A DNA stretch of 64,000 bases from Belnapia arida. GTDB lineage: Bacteria; Pseudomonadota; Alphaproteobacteria; Acetobacterales; Acetobacteraceae. The first letter of the stretch is position 1, and the number at the start of each line of letters is the position of its first letter. The stretch spans positions 372,001 to 436,000 of the forward strand of contig NZ_JAETWB010000001.1 in assembly GCF_016773205.1 (NCBI RefSeq), written 5' to 3'. A program made the position numbers and the translations under genes. Below, one piece after another: positions 8,248 to 18,144 of the stretch. Below the pieces are notes generated by a model, which was not told the origin of the DNA, made no database searches, and worked only from the letters and a program-made list of their open reading frames with translations.

Positions 8248-9060
8248 TTAGTCGCCCTTGAAGACCGGGCGCTGCTTGGCCGCGAATGCCTCATAGGCGC
8301 GGCGGAAATCCCCTGTCGTCATGCAGAGCGCCTGGGCGACGGCCTCGGCCTCGATCGCCTGCTCGACGCTCATCGCCCATTCCATCTGCAGCATGCGCTT
8401 GGTCATCGCATGGCCGAAGCTCGGCCCCTCCGCAATCTCCCTAGCAAGCGCCGCCGCCTTCCCCGCCAGCTCCTCCGCCGCGTGCACCGCATTGAAGAAC
8501 CCCCAGGCGTGTCCTTCCTCCGCCGTCATCGACCGCCCGAGATAGAGCAGCTCGCTCGCCCGCCCCTGACCTATGATCCGCGGCAGGATCGCGCAGGCGC
8601 CCATGTCGCAGCCCGCCAGCCCGACGCGGTTGAACAGGAAGGCCACCTTCGCCCGCGGCGTCGCAAGGCGCAGATCGGCGCTCATGGCGAGGATCGCGCC
8701 CGCCCCGGCAGCGACGCCATCGACGGCCGCGATGATCGGCTGCGGGCAGGCCCGCATCGCCTTCACCAGCTCGCCCGTCATCGCGGTGAACTGCATCAGC
8801 CCCTTGGTATCGCGCTCGATGAGCGGCCCGATGATCTCGTGCACATCGCCGCCCGAGCAGAAATTCCCCCCCGCGCCGGCGAGGACGAAGACCTTCACCT
8901 GCTCTTCGCGCACGGCAGCCCGGAACAGCGCGCCGAGCTCCGCATAGCTCTCGAAGGTCAGCGGATTCTTCCGCTCCGGCCGGTCGAGGGTGATCGTCGC
9001 CACCGCCCCCTCCACCGCGAGCCGAAAATGCTCCGCCCGATATCCTGCCAGCGGAATCAT
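8248..9060 (-). CDS. Enoyl-CoA hydratase/isomerase family protein
   Basis: A 270-residue crotonase-fold protein. The oxyanion-hole segments are [13 protein letters not shown] and [20 protein letters not shown], with an active-site region at [19 protein letters not shown]. It overlaps the MarR gene stop (ATGA), so the two are translationally coupled. In the aerobic 2-aminobenzoyl-CoA route the non-aromatic ring product is processed by beta-oxidation-like steps; this enzyme is a candidate for ring hydration or ring opening. Which step it performs cannot be decided from sequence. Confidence 0.88.
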   Translation of the reverse strand: MIPLAGYRAEHFRLAVEGAVATITLDRPERKNPLTFESYAELGALFRAAVREEQVKVFVLAGAGGNFCSGGDVHEIIGPLIERDTKGLMQFTAMTGELVKAMRACPQPIIAAVDGVAAGAGAILAMSADLRLATPRAKVAFLFNRVGLAGCDMGACAILPRIIGQGRASELLYLGRSMTAEEGHAWGFFNAVHAAEELAGKAAALAREIAEGPSFGHAMTKRMLQMEWAMSVEQAIEAEAVAQALCMTTGDFRRAYEAFAAKQRPVFKGD

Positions 9061-9551
9061 GCGCCACTCTCCTCCAAGCCCGCCGTCACGCTCGCCTTCG
9101 CCCGCCCGAGCAGCGCCTGCAGCGCCTCCCGCTCGGCGAGGCTCAGCCCGCCCAGCAGCTCCGCCACCCAGCCCTCATGCGCCGCCGACTGCCGCGCGAA
9201 TTCCCGCCGCCCCTTGGCCGTCAGCCGAAGGCTCTGCGCCCGCCGATCGGTCGCGCTGACGCGCCGCTCGACCAGCCCCTCCTCCTCCAGCCGCGCGGCA
9301 AGCCCCGTGACATTCCCGTTGCTGACCATCATCCGCCGCGAGATCTCGCCGAGCGTCAGCCCGCCCGGATGCCGTTCCAGCTGCGCCAGCAGGTCGAAGC
9401 GCGGCAGCGTCGTGTCGAACTCGGCCCTGAGTCTCCGCCTGATCTCCGCCTCGATCAGGTTGGTACAGGTCAGCAGCCGCAGCCACAGCCGCAGCTCGTC
9501 CTTGTGCCCCGGCGGCGCATCGGCCAGCGCCGTCTCCGCATCGAGCGGCAT
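9057..9551 (-). CDS. MarR family regulator of the anthranilate locus
   Basis: A 164-residue winged-helix regulator starting [20 protein letters not shown]. The DNA-binding region is [20 protein letters not shown], and the wing is [20 protein letters not shown] with the family's DxR signature. The ATG overlaps the SDR stop as TGATG; longer in-frame versions only shadow the SDR gene. MarR proteins usually repress by binding a short palindrome and release it on binding an aromatic or aromatic-CoA ligand. Two matching near-palindromes lie at the divergent promoter 0.75 kb upstream and a third at the ABC importer promoter, so it is the obvious local regulator. Confidence 0.92.
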   Translation of the reverse strand: MPLDAETALADAPPGHKDELRLWLRLLTCTNLIEAEIRRRLRAEFDTTLPRFDLLAQLERHPGGLTLGEISRRMMVSNGNVTGLAARLEEEGLVERRVSATDRRAQSLRLTAKGRREFARQSAAHEGWVAELLGGLSLAEREALQALLGRAKASVTAGLEESGA

Positions 9552-10294
9552 CACGCCTCGCCCCCCGCCACCGGCAGCGCCACGCCATTCACCGCCGCCG
9601 CCTCGGGCAGACACAGGAAGACGACAGCCGCCGCCACCTCCTCCGGCTGCACCAGCCGCCCCTGCGGATTGTGCCGCGTCAGCTCCGCCCTGGCCTCCGC
9701 CTCGCCCCGCCCGGTCTTCGCCATGATGCGCGCGACGCTCTCGGCGACGATCTCCGTCTCGGTGAAGCCCGGACACAGGCAGTTCACGGTTACGCCCCGC
9801 CCGGCGACTTCCAGCGCCAGCGCCCGCGTCAGCCCGAGCAGCCCATGCTTCGCCGCCGCATAGGCCGTGACGTAAGGATAGCCCTTCACCGCTGCCGTCG
9901 AGGCGATGTTGACGATGCGCCCATGCCCCGTCCCGAGCATCCCCGGCAGCACCGCGCGGATGACGGCGGCGGCGCCCAGCAGGTTCACCCCCAGCATCCG
10001 CCCCCAGAGCGCATCATCGGTCCTGAGAAACGGCGCGCTCTCGGCCGCGCCGGCCGCATTCACCAGCAGCGCACAGCGGGGCAGGGGAGGGAGTTCCCCC
10101 GCCACATCGCCCAGGACGAAGCCGCTCGCCGCTCCCGCTTCGACCGCCGCCCGCAGCGGCGCCTCGCGCCGCCCGAGCACCGTCACCTCTGCCCCCGCCG
10201 CGCTCAGCGCCCGCGCGCAAGCCAGGCCGATCCCGCTGCCCCCGCCGGTGACGAGCGCAGGCAGACCCCTCAATGCGGCGCTGCCATGATCCAT
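9551..10294 (-). CDS. Short-chain dehydrogenase/reductase (SDR)
   Basis: A 247-residue classical SDR. It has the cofactor motif VTGGGSGIGLACA near residue 15 and LLVNAAGAAESAPF (NAAG). The catalytic motif is YVTAYAAAKHG (Y-x3-K), with PGFTETEIVAE downstream. It is the first gene of the leftward operon, starting six bases from an operator-like repeat. A likely role is NAD-linked oxidation of a hydroxyacyl-CoA formed from the dearomatised ring, by analogy with 3-hydroxyacyl-CoA dehydrogenases; the exact substrate is unknown. Confidence 0.88.
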   Translation of the reverse strand: MDHGSAALRGLPALVTGGGSGIGLACARALSAAGAEVTVLGRREAPLRAAVEAGAASGFVLGDVAGELPPLPRCALLVNAAGAAESAPFLRTDDALWGRMLGVNLLGAAAVIRAVLPGMLGTGHGRIVNIASTAAVKGYPYVTAYAAAKHGLLGLTRALALEVAGRGVTVNCLCPGFTETEIVAESVARIMAKTGRGEAEARAELTRHNPQGRLVQPEEVAAAVVFLCLPEAAAVNGVALPVAGGEA

Positions 10295-10295
10295 G

Positions 10296-10315
10296 ATGCT
10301 TGAAGCCTAAAACAT
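10296..10315. promoter_or_regulatory. MarR-type operator candidate 1 (SDR operon side)
   Basis: ATGCTTGAAGCCTAAAACAT. The core TTGAAGCCTAAA (10300-10311) is identical to operator 2 and 10/12 identical to the site at 20258-20269. It lies two bases upstream of the SDR start codon, overlapping the leader and probable promoter of the leftward operon, so binding would block transcription or initiation. Confidence 0.65.
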
Positions 10316-10327
10316 CGTCTCCAGATC

Positions 10328-10352
10328 CCGCAACGCCCAATTCCGGTTGCGG
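10328..10352. promoter_or_regulatory. Back-to-back -35 elements of the divergent promoters
   Basis: CCGCAAC (10328-10334) and GTTGCGG (10346-10352) are an exact inverted repeat. Rightward, TTGCGG (10347-10352) is 18 bases from TAAACT (10371-10376), inside operator 2. Leftward, TTGCGG on the minus strand is 16-17 bases from TTTAGG or TTAGGC, inside operator 1. This is a plausible symmetric pair of sigma70-like promoters, each with its -10 element covered by an operator. Confidence 0.45.
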
Positions 10353-10358
10353 CGGAAA

Positions 10359-10378
10359 ATAGTTGAAGCCTAAACTAT
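10359..10378. promoter_or_regulatory. MarR-type operator candidate 2 (monooxygenase side)
   Basis: ATAGTTGAAGCCTAAACTAT matches its own reverse complement at 16 of 20 positions, with perfect ATAGTT/AACTAT arms. The core begins 37 bases before the monooxygenase ATG (10400), almost the same distance as the matching site before the ABC importer gene (core 25-36 bases upstream of its ATG). Confidence 0.7.
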
Positions 10379-10399
10379 CCGGTCAGCGGAGGCCTCTCC

Positions 10400-12718
10400 A
10401 TGCGCATCGCGATCATCGGCGGCGGCCCCGCCGGCCTCTACTTCGCCATCCTGATGCAGCGCGACTTCCCCAGCGCTCGCATCACCGTGGTGGAGCGCAA
10501 CCGCGCCGACGACACCTTCGGCTTCGGCGTCGTCTTCAGCGACGCGACGCTCGACGCCTTCGCCGCCGCCGATGCGCCGAGCTACCGCGCCATCACCGAG
10601 AGCTTCGCCTACTGGGACGACATCGCCATCCACGCGAAGGGCGCGGTCCACCGCATCGGCGGCAACGGCTTTTGCGGCTGCTCCCGCCGTACCCTGCTGC
10701 TGCTGCTCCAGCAGCGCGCCCGCCAGCTCGGCGTCGAGCTCCGCTTCGGCGAGGAAGCCCAGCCCGAGGATTTCCCCGATGCCGACCTCATCGTCGCCGC
10801 CGACGGCATCAACAGCCCCATCCGCACCCGCTTCGCCGAGCATTTCCAGCCCGAGGTCACCCTCCGCCCCAACCGCTTCGCCTGGATGGGATCGACGCGC
10901 CCCTTCGACGCCTTCACCTTCTTCTTCAAGGAGCGGCCCGAGGGCATCTTCATCGCCCATTGCTACCAGTACGAGGCGAATGCCAGCACCTGGGTCCTCG
11001 AGACCGACCCGGAGACCTTCGTGCGCGCCGGGCTCGACGCCATGGACGAGGCGCAGAGCGCCCGCTTCATGGAGGAGGTCTTTGCCGAGGAACTCGCCGG
11101 CCACCGCCTGATCACCAACCGCTCCGCCTGGCGCCGCTTCCCCGCGCTGAAATGCGCCCGCTGGACGCGCGGCAACCTCGTCCTGATCGGCGACGCCAAG
11201 GCCAGCGCCCACTTCTCCATCGGCTCCGGCACCAAGCTGGCGATGGAGGACGCCATCGCCCTCCACCAGTCCTTCCTGCAGGCCGGCGACACGGCGGACG
11301 CCCTCTCGCGCTTCGAGCACGGCCGCCGCGAGGATGTGGAGAAAACCCAGCACGCGGCGGATGTCTCCCTCGTCTGGTTCGAGCATGTCCGCCGCTTCTG
11401 GGACATGCACCCGACGCGCTTCGCCTTCGGCCTGATGACCCGCAGCAAGGCCATCACCTGGGACAACCTCGCCCTCCGCGCCCCCGAATTCGTCGCCGAG
11501 GCGCAAGCGGTCTTCGCCACGGAGGAAGACGGCGACCCCGCCAAGCCGCCCATGTTCCAGCCCCTCCGCCTGCGCGGCCTGGAGCTCGCCAACCGCACCG
11601 TCGTCTCGCCCATGTGCATGTACAGTGCGGAAGACGGCCTCCCCACCGACTTCCACCTGATGCATTACGGCGCGCGTGCCGTCGGCGGCGCCGGCCTCAT
11701 CTTCACCGAGATGACCTGCCCCTCCGCCGAGGCGCGCATCACCCCCGGCTGCACCGGCCTCTGGACCGACGCGCAGGAAGTCGCCTGGACCCGCATCGTC
11801 TCCTTCGTCCACCAGCACGGCCCGACGAAGATCGCGCTTCAGTTGGGCCACGCCGGCCGCAAGGGCGCGACGAAGCTGATGTGGGAAGGCATGGACCGCC
11901 CGCTGGAGCAGGGCGCCTGGCCCATCCTCTCCGCCAGCCCCATTCCCTACCGCCCCGACAACCAGACCCCGCGCGAGATGACCCGCACCGACATGGACGC
12001 GGTGAAGGCCGACTTCCTGGCCGCCGCCACGCGCGCCCTCCGCTGCGGCTTCGACATGCTGGAACTGCACTGCGCCCATGGCTACCTGCTCGCCAGCTTC
12101 CTCTCCCCACTGACCAACCGCCGCACCGACGAGTACGGCGGCCCCATCGCCAACCGCCTCCGCTACCCGCTCGAGGTCTTCACCGCCCTCCGCGCCCTCT
12201 GGCCCGCGGACAAGCCCATGTCCGTCCGCCTCAGCGCCACCGACTGGGCCGATGGCGGCATTTCCGACGCGGACACGCTGGCGATCGCCCGCGCCTTCGC
12301 CGCCGCCGGCTGCGACCTGATCGACGTCTCCACCGGCCAGACCGTCCACGACGCCGCCCCCGTCTTCGGCCGCATGTTCCAGGTCCCCTGGTCCGACATG
12401 ATCCGCCAGGAGGCCGGCATCGCCACCCTATGCGTCGGCAACATCACCACCGCCGACCAGGTGAACACCATCCTCGCCGCCGGCCGTGCCGATCTCGTCG
12501 CGCTCGCCCGCCCGCACCTGACGGACCCCAGCTTCACCCTCCGCGCCGCCGCCGGCTACGGCGTCGCCGACATCGCCTGCCCGCCGCAATACCGCTGGGG
12601 TAAGGACGCCTTGCTGCGCAACGCCGCCCGCGAGCAGTCCGACCTCCGCGATCTCCGCCTCAAGGCCCGCCCCCGCAGCCACACCCCCCAATGGACGTTG
12701 CCGCGCGCCGCGGAGTAG
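10400..12718 (+). CDS. Anthraniloyl-CoA monooxygenase/reductase (bifunctional)
   Basis: A 772-residue fusion. Residues 1 to about 375 are a class A flavoprotein monooxygenase with [20 protein letters not shown], the [14 protein letters not shown] (DG) motif and [19 protein letters not shown] (GD) motif. Residues from about 393 are an Old Yellow Enzyme-type NAD(P)H flavin reductase with [31 protein letters not shown] and [19 protein letters not shown]. This architecture and length match 2-aminobenzoyl-CoA monooxygenase/reductase of the aerobic CoA-dependent anthranilate pathway, which hydroxylates and then reduces the ring to a 2-amino-5-oxocyclohexene carboxyl-CoA. The related salicylyl-CoA 5-hydroxylase is shorter and lacks the reductase half. 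GGAGG precedes the ATG. Confidence 0.93.
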   Translation: MRIAIIGGGPAGLYFAILMQRDFPSARITVVERNRADDTFGFGVVFSDATLDAFAAADAPSYRAITESFAYWDDIAIHAKGAVHRIGGNGFCGCSRRTLLLLLQQRARQLGVELRFGEEAQPEDFPDADLIVAADGINSPIRTRFAEHFQPEVTLRPNRFAWMGSTRPFDAFTFFFKERPEGIFIAHCYQYEANASTWVLETDPETFVRAGLDAMDEAQSARFMEEVFAEELAGHRLITNRSAWRRFPALKCARWTRGNLVLIGDAKASAHFSIGSGTKLAMEDAIALHQSFLQAGDTADALSRFEHGRREDVEKTQHAADVSLVWFEHVRRFWDMHPTRFAFGLMTRSKAITWDNLALRAPEFVAEAQAVFATEEDGDPAKPPMFQPLRLRGLELANRTVVSPMCMYSAEDGLPTDFHLMHYGARAVGGAGLIFTEMTCPSAEARITPGCTGLWTDAQEVAWTRIVSFVHQHGPTKIALQLGHAGRKGATKLMWEGMDRPLEQGAWPILSASPIPYRPDNQTPREMTRTDMDAVKADFLAAATRALRCGFDMLELHCAHGYLLASFLSPLTNRRTDEYGGPIANRLRYPLEVFTALRALWPADKPMSVRLSATDWADGGISDADTLAIARAFAAAGCDLIDVSTGQTVHDAAPVFGRMFQVPWSDMIRQEAGIATLCVGNITTADQVNTILAAGRADLVALARPHLTDPSFTLRAAAGYGVADIACPPQYRWGKDALLRNAAREQSDLRDLRLKARPRSHTPQWTLPRAAE

Positions 12719-12752
12719 CCTCGCGCCATCGCAGGGAAGGGGAGGGACCGGG

Positions 12753-13958
12753 ATGATCCTGATCGCAGGCGGCGGCGTCGGCGGCCTCACCCTCGCGCTG
12801 ATGCTGCACCGGCGCGGCATCCCCTGCACCGTCCTCGAAGCGGCGACGGAACTGCGCGAGCTGGGCGTCGGCATCAACACTCTGCCGCACGGCATCGCGG
12901 AGCTTGGGGAACTCGGCCTGCTCCCCGCCCTCGACGCCGCGGCGATCCGCACGCGCGAGCTGCGCTACCTCAACCATCTCGGCCAGACCCTGTGGTCGGA
13001 ACCCCGTGGCCTCCATGCCGGCCATGCGATGCCGCAATTCTCCATCCATCGCGGCCGCCTGCACGGCCTGCTCTGGCGCGCTGCCGCCGAGCGCCTGCCC
13101 GCCGGCGCGCTCCGCACCGGCGAGCGCTTGCTCGGCCTCGAGCAGGATGCGGAAGGCGTCACCGCCCAGACCACCTCCGGCCCGCTCCGCGGCACTGCCC
13201 TAATCGGCGCCGACGGCATCCACTCCGCCCTGCGCACCCTGCTTCACCCCGATGACGGCGGCATCCGCTGGCAGGGCATCCAGATGTGGCGCGGCGCCCT
13301 CGACTGGCCCGCCTTCGAGACTGGCGACGTCATGCTCATCGCCGGCGACCTCAAGGCGAAGCTCGTCTTCTACCCCATTGCCCCCGGCAGCACGCCGGCG
13401 CACCGCCTCACCAACTGGGTGATCTACGCCCGCACCGCGACAGGCGAGGCGCCCCCGCCCCGCCGCGAGGACTGGTCCCGCCCCGGCCGGCTGAAGGATG
13501 TTCTCCCGCTCGCCCGTCGCCTGAAGCTGCCCTTCCTCGACGTCGAGGCGATGATCCGCACCTCGCCCATGCGCCTCGAATACCCGATGTGCGACCGCGA
13601 CCCGCTCCCCTGGTGGACGGCCGGCCGCGTCACCTTGCTCGGCGACGCTGCGCATCCGATGTACCCCGTCGGCTCCAATGGCGCCTCCCAGGCGATCCTC
13701 GACGCCCGTTGCCTGGCCGATCTCCTGGCCACCCAGCCAGTCGCCGCCGCGCTCAAGGCCTATGAGGCCGACCGACTGCCGAAAACGGCGGCCCTCGTCG
13801 CCAGCAACCGCCGCGGCGGGCCGGAACGCGTCGTGGACGTGGTCTGCGAACGCGCGCCCCGCGGCTTCACCCGCATCGAGGATGTGATCCCCATGGAAGA
13901 CCTGGCCGCCATCGCCCGTGGCTATGCCCAGACCGCTGGCTTCGCGGTCGCCCGCTGA
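12753..13958 (+). CDS. FAD-dependent aromatic-ring monooxygenase
   Basis: A 401-residue class A flavin monooxygenase of the salicylate/hydroxybenzoate hydroxylase and UbiH-like group. Motifs are MILIAGGGVGGLTLALML (FAD Rossmann), ALIGADGIHSALR (DG) and VTLLGDAAHPMYPVGSNGAS (GD, flavin-binding). It has a single FAD-hydroxylase domain and no transmembrane segment. It follows the anthraniloyl-CoA monooxygenase by 34 bases, with GGGAGGG before the ATG, and overlaps the next gene as TGATG. The substrate is unknown; a hydroxylated benzoate feeding the same locus is a reasonable guess. Confidence 0.85.
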   Translation: MILIAGGGVGGLTLALMLHRRGIPCTVLEAATELRELGVGINTLPHGIAELGELGLLPALDAAAIRTRELRYLNHLGQTLWSEPRGLHAGHAMPQFSIHRGRLHGLLWRAAAERLPAGALRTGERLLGLEQDAEGVTAQTTSGPLRGTALIGADGIHSALRTLLHPDDGGIRWQGIQMWRGALDWPAFETGDVMLIAGDLKAKLVFYPIAPGSTPAHRLTNWVIYARTATGEAPPPRREDWSRPGRLKDVLPLARRLKLPFLDVEAMIRTSPMRLEYPMCDRDPLPWWTAGRVTLLGDAAHPMYPVGSNGASQAILDARCLADLLATQPVAAALKAYEADRLPKTAALVASNRRGGPERVVDVVCERAPRGFTRIEDVIPMEDLAAIARGYAQTAGFAVAR

Positions 13959-14734
13959 TGCCCGGCACCATCCACATCACCCATAGCGAGGCGCCCGAGA
14001 CCGGCCGCATCGCCCATCTCACCATCGAGAATCAGGCCAAGCTGAACACGCTGAACCCGCAGTTGATGGCCGACTTCGTCGCCGCCATGGCCAGCCTCTC
14101 GGGCGACGACAGCCTGCACGCCGTGGTGGTGACCGGCGCCGGCCCCAAGGCCTTCATCGGCGGCGCCGACATCAACACCATGGCCGCCATCGCCACCGGG
14201 GCCGAGGCGGAGGCCTTCATCACCCAGGTCCATGACTGCTGCCGCGCCGTCCGCGCCTGCCCCGCCCCGGTCGTCGCCCGCATCAACGGCTGGACCTTGG
14301 GCGCCGGCCTCGAGCTCGCCGCCGCCTGCGACCTCCGCCTCGCCGCCCATTCCGCCCGCTTCGGCATGCCCGAAGTCCGCGTCGGCATCCCCTCGGTGGT
14401 GGAAGCCGCCCTGCTCCCCGGCCTCATCGGCTGGGGCCGCACCCGCCGCCTGCTCCTGCTTGGCGAGACCATCGATGCGGCGGAAGCCCTCGACTGGGGC
14501 CTCGTCGAGCGCATCTGCCCGGATGAAGCCCTCGACACCTCGCTGTCCGATTGGCTTGCCATGCTCGGCGCCGCCGGGCGGGAGGCGCTCCGCCTGCAGA
14601 AGGCCCTCATCCGCCGCTGGGAGGACCTGCCGGTGACGGAGGCCATCGCCGCCGGCATCCCAAGCTTTGCCAGCGCATGGCGGACGGATGAACCCCGCCG
14701 CATGCTAGGCGCCTTCGCCCACCGCCGGCGGTAA
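13958..14734 (+). CDS. Enoyl-CoA hydratase/isomerase family protein
   Basis: A 258-residue crotonase with FIGGADINTMAAI (oxyanion segment 1) and INGWTLGAGLELAAACDLRL (segment 2). EVRVGIPSVVEAALLPGLIG carries a Glu at the usual catalytic position. Its ATG overlaps the monooxygenase stop, and it ends the rightward anthranilate unit. Paired with the other crotonase at 8.2-9.1 kb, it gives the locus two hydratases, consistent with separate ring-hydration or ring-cleavage and chain steps. Confidence 0.87.
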   Translation: MPGTIHITHSEAPETGRIAHLTIENQAKLNTLNPQLMADFVAAMASLSGDDSLHAVVVTGAGPKAFIGGADINTMAAIATGAEAEAFITQVHDCCRAVRACPAPVVARINGWTLGAGLELAAACDLRLAAHSARFGMPEVRVGIPSVVEAALLPGLIGWGRTRRLLLLGETIDAAEALDWGLVERICPDEALDTSLSDWLAMLGAAGREALRLQKALIRRWEDLPVTEAIAAGIPSFASAWRTDEPRRMLGAFAHRRR

Positions 14735-14825
14735 GCCTTCCCGCGCCTGTGATGGTGCGACGCAGCGACATCGCCCTCCGCGATCCATTACCCTCATGCG
14801 AGCCAAGGTCGGAACGCAGGAGACG

Positions 14826-15317
14826 ATGTCTTCCGATCCCACTCCCGAACCCGCAACCGGCTGGCTGGCGCTGCCGCGCTGCCGCGTCGGCGGCCAGCTG
14901 CTGCCGCTGGTGCTGCTGCATCCCCGCTACGGCATCGCCATCCAGGGCGGCCCGCCGGATGCCGTGGCGCTGCTTCACCAGCGGCTGGAGCGGGCCCGCT
15001 TCCCAGCCATCTTCCCCGGCTCGCTGCCGGTCGTGCGCACCGCACCCGATCAGCCGCCGGAGACCGGCTTCGACCCGAATGTGCCGCTCGACCTGCCCGG
15101 CGGCGATGCCTGGCTGACCTGCGCCCGCCGCGCGCTGGAGCGCGATGCGCCGCAGGGCGAGATGGTCCCCATTCCCGCCCGCCGCCGGCGCCACCGCCGC
15201 GCCCGGCGCCTCGCCATCGCCGCCGGGCTGGCCGCCCTGCTGATTGGGGGCGTCACTCTCTCGATCCTCGAGTCAGTGCCTGCGCAATCCAGTCTGGTCA
15301 CCGCCCCACCCTCCTGA
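14826..15317 (+). CDS. Hypothetical protein with C-terminal membrane anchor
   Basis: A 163-residue product. The ATG at 14826 follows AGGAGA at good spacing; an ATG at 14796 would add ten residues. The N-terminal part is soluble and Pro-rich (LPRCRVGGQLLPLVLLHPRY). A very basic run (PARRRRHRRARR) precedes one hydrophobic helix (LAIAAGLAALLIGGVTLSIL), leaving a short tail. The topology looks like a tail-anchored protein with a cytoplasmic N-terminus. No family recognised. It converges with the cupin gene six bases away. Confidence 0.6.
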   Translation: MSSDPTPEPATGWLALPRCRVGGQLLPLVLLHPRYGIAIQGGPPDAVALLHQRLERARFPAIFPGSLPVVRTAPDQPPETGFDPNVPLDLPGGDAWLTCARRALERDAPQGEMVPIPARRRRHRRARRLAIAAGLAALLIGGVTLSILESVPAQSSLVTAPPS

Positions 15318-15323
15318 CCTGCC

Positions 15324-15770
15324 TCAGCCCGGCGGCGGCAGGAAGTCCACGGCATACTCCGCGGCGATCCGCACCACCTCCGCCGGGTCGCCGAGATTGT
15401 CGATGCGGCTGAACAGCTCGTAGAGCCCATGGCTCGGCGCTACCCAGAACAGCGCCGTCACCGGGCTGCCCGACTTGTTGAAGATGCCGTGCGGCAGCCC
15501 CATCGGCATGCGGATCAGGTCGCCCTTGCCCGCCTGCTGCGTCTGCCCGTCGAGCATCAGCTCGAAGCGCCCATCGAGGAGGTAGATGAACTCGTCCTGC
15601 TCCCGGTGCACATGCGGCGGCACGAAGGTCCCGTCCGGAAAATAGGTATGGAAGGCGAAGGACGCCGCCGAATACTGCAGCGGCTTGTAGGTCTGGCCGA
15701 GGATGTTCCAGGCCACGCCTCCTTCGCCCTCGCCCGCCGGCGTGATTCCGGCCGTCATCGGTCCCACCAT
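15324..15770 (-). CDS. Cupin domain protein
   Basis: A 148-residue single-domain cupin starting MVGPMTAGITPAG, with GGAGGAGG upstream of the ATG. The metal-binding motif is seen as FVPPHVHREQDEFIYLLDGR (His, His and Glu). The second cupin motif, MPMGLPHGIFNKS, carries the third His. Such proteins include dioxygenases, isomerases and sensors. It is the last gene of the ABC importer operon, 13 bases after livF, so it probably acts on or senses the imported compound; its reaction is unknown. Confidence 0.82.
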   Translation of the reverse strand: MVGPMTAGITPAGEGEGGVAWNILGQTYKPLQYSAASFAFHTYFPDGTFVPPHVHREQDEFIYLLDGRFELMLDGQTQQAGKGDLIRMPMGLPHGIFNKSGSPVTALFWVAPSHGLYELFSRIDNLGDPAEVVRIAAEYAVDFLPPPG

Positions 15771-15783
15771 TCTCGCCTCCTCC

Positions 15784-16487
<704 letters not shown>

Positions 16488-16491
<4 letters not shown>

Positions 16492-17243
16492 GCGGCCTCA
16501 TCCTCGCCGAGATACGCCGCCCTGACCTCCGCATTGGCCCGGATCACGGCGGGCACGTCGGTCGCAATCACCCGTCCATAGACCAGCACCGAGATCCGGT
16601 CCGCCAGTGCGAACACCGCCTGCATGTCATGCTCGACCAGCAGGATCGCATACTGCCCCCGCAACCCGCGCAGGATGCCGACCAGCCGCTCCGTCTCCTC
16701 CGGCCCCGCGCCCGCCAGCGGCTCGTCGAGCAGCAGAAGCCTCGGCCGCATGGCCAGCGCGATGGCGAGTTCGAGCTGCCGCTTCTCCCCATGCGACAGC
16801 CGCCCCGCCATCACCCCCGCCCGCGCCCCGAGCCCCACCTGCTCCAGCGCCGCCATCGCCTCATCGTTGAGCCCCCGCTCCGCGGCCGCCATCCGCAGGA
16901 ACCGAAAGGACGACCCGCACCTAGCCTGCACCGCCAGCGCCGCATTCTCCAGCGCCGAGAACCCCGGCAGTACCGAGGTGATCTGAAAGCTCCGCGCCAG
17001 CCCCAGCCTCGCCCGTCTCGCCATCCCCATCCCGACGACCTCGCGCCCGCCGAAGCGAATGCTCCCCGCCTCCGGCCGGAGCGTCCCCGAGAGCTGATGG
17101 ATCAGCGTCGTCTTCCCCGCCCCGTTCGGCCCGATCACCGCATGGATCTCGCCCGCGGCGACATCGAAGGAGACGTCATCCGTCACCGCCAGCCCGCCGA
17201 AGCGCTTGCGCAGCCCGGCCACCTCCAGCAGCGCCTCAGCCAC
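16488..17243 (-). CDS. ABC transporter ATP-binding protein, LivG type
   Basis: A 251-residue ATPase with Walker A VIGPNGAGKTTLIHQLSGTL, signature LSHGEKRQLELAIALAMRP and Walker B LLLLDEPLAGAG. It ends in the LivG-type tail VIRANAEVRAAYLGEDEA. It starts with GTG eight bases inside the 3' end of the LivM gene. It is the second ATPase of a heterodimeric pair with the LivF-type protein. Confidence 0.93.
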
Positions 17244-18144
17244 GCCGGAGCACCCCCACCAGCCCGCCCTTGAGGAACAGCACCGACAGCACCAGCAACG
17301 GCCCGAAGATCAGCCGCCAATGCTCGGTGAGATGCCCCAGCCACTCCTCCAGCAGCACGAAGCCGACCGCCCCCAGCACCGCCCCCTGCAAGGAGCCGAG
17401 CCCCCCCAGGATCACCATGAAGAGCAGATCCCCCGACCTCTGCCAGGCGAGATAGGATGGCGCCACGAACTCCGTCGCATTCGCCAGCAGCACGCCCGCC
17501 AGCCCCGCCACCGCCCCCGCGACCGCATAAGCGACCAGCCGATACGGGTAAGGCGAGAACCCCACCGCCTCCACCCGCAACTCATTCTCCCGCGCCGCCC
17601 TGAGCACCCGCCCGAAGCGCGAGCCGAGCACCATCTGCGTCCCCAGCAACGCCAGCGCCAGCAGCCCGAGGCAGAGGTAGTGGAAGACCAGCCGGTCCTC
17701 CAGCCAGCGATGCCCGAGCACCGTCATCCGCCCATAAAGCGTGTACCCGTCATCCCCGCCATAGGCGGCGAGGGACGACGCAGTGAAGAAGGCCATCTGC
17801 CCGAAGGCCAGGGTGATCATGATGAAATGCACCCCGCTGGTGCGGATCGCCACCGCCCCCGTCACCAACGCAAACAGGCCGGCGGCCCCCATCGCCACCG
17901 GCACCACGACCGCGGCATCGGTGATGCGCACATCGTCCAGCACGACCACCGCATAGGCCCCGATCCCCAGCATCGCCGCATGCCCGAGGCTGACCAGCCC
18001 CGCGCCGCCCACCAGCAGCCACAGGCTGACGGCCGCCATCGCCAGGATCATGACCCGCGCCAGCAAGGTCAGCGAATACCCCTCGCCGAAGCCGAGGAAG
18101 GGCGCCGCCGCGAGCGCCGCCAGCACCACCAGCGCCGCCCGCAT
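17236..18144 (-). CDS. ABC transporter permease, LivM type
   Basis: A 302-residue permease beginning MRAALVVLAALAAAPFLGFG, with about eight hydrophobic helices. Family landmarks are AGLVSLGHAAMLGIGAYAVV and, near the C-terminus, LLFMVILGGLGSLQGAVLGA. I start it at the ATG at 18144, which overlaps the LivH stop as TGATG. A much longer reading frame upstream is only the shadow of LivH and the receptor gene. Confidence 0.92.
   Translation of the reverse strand: MRAALVVLAALAAAPFLGFGEGYSLTLLARVMILAMAAVSLWLLVGGAGLVSLGHAAMLGIGAYAVVVLDDVRITDAAVVVPVAMGAAGLFALVTGAVAIRTSGVHFIMITLAFGQMAFFTASSLAAYGGDDGYTLYGRMTVLGHRWLEDRLVFHYLCLGLLALALLGTQMVLGSRFGRVLRAARENELRVEAVGFSPYPYRLVAYAVAGAVAGLAGVLLANATEFVAPSYLAWQRSGDLLFMVILGGLGSLQGAVLGAVGFVLLEEWLGHLTEHWRLIFGPLLVLSVLFLKGGLVGVLRRG

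Noticed and set aside
10370-12349. Long minus-strand open frame opposite the anthraniloyl-CoA monooxygenase
   Set aside because: Low-complexity Gly/Ala/Asp composition typical of antisense frames in GC-rich DNA, and the + strand gene is clearly real.
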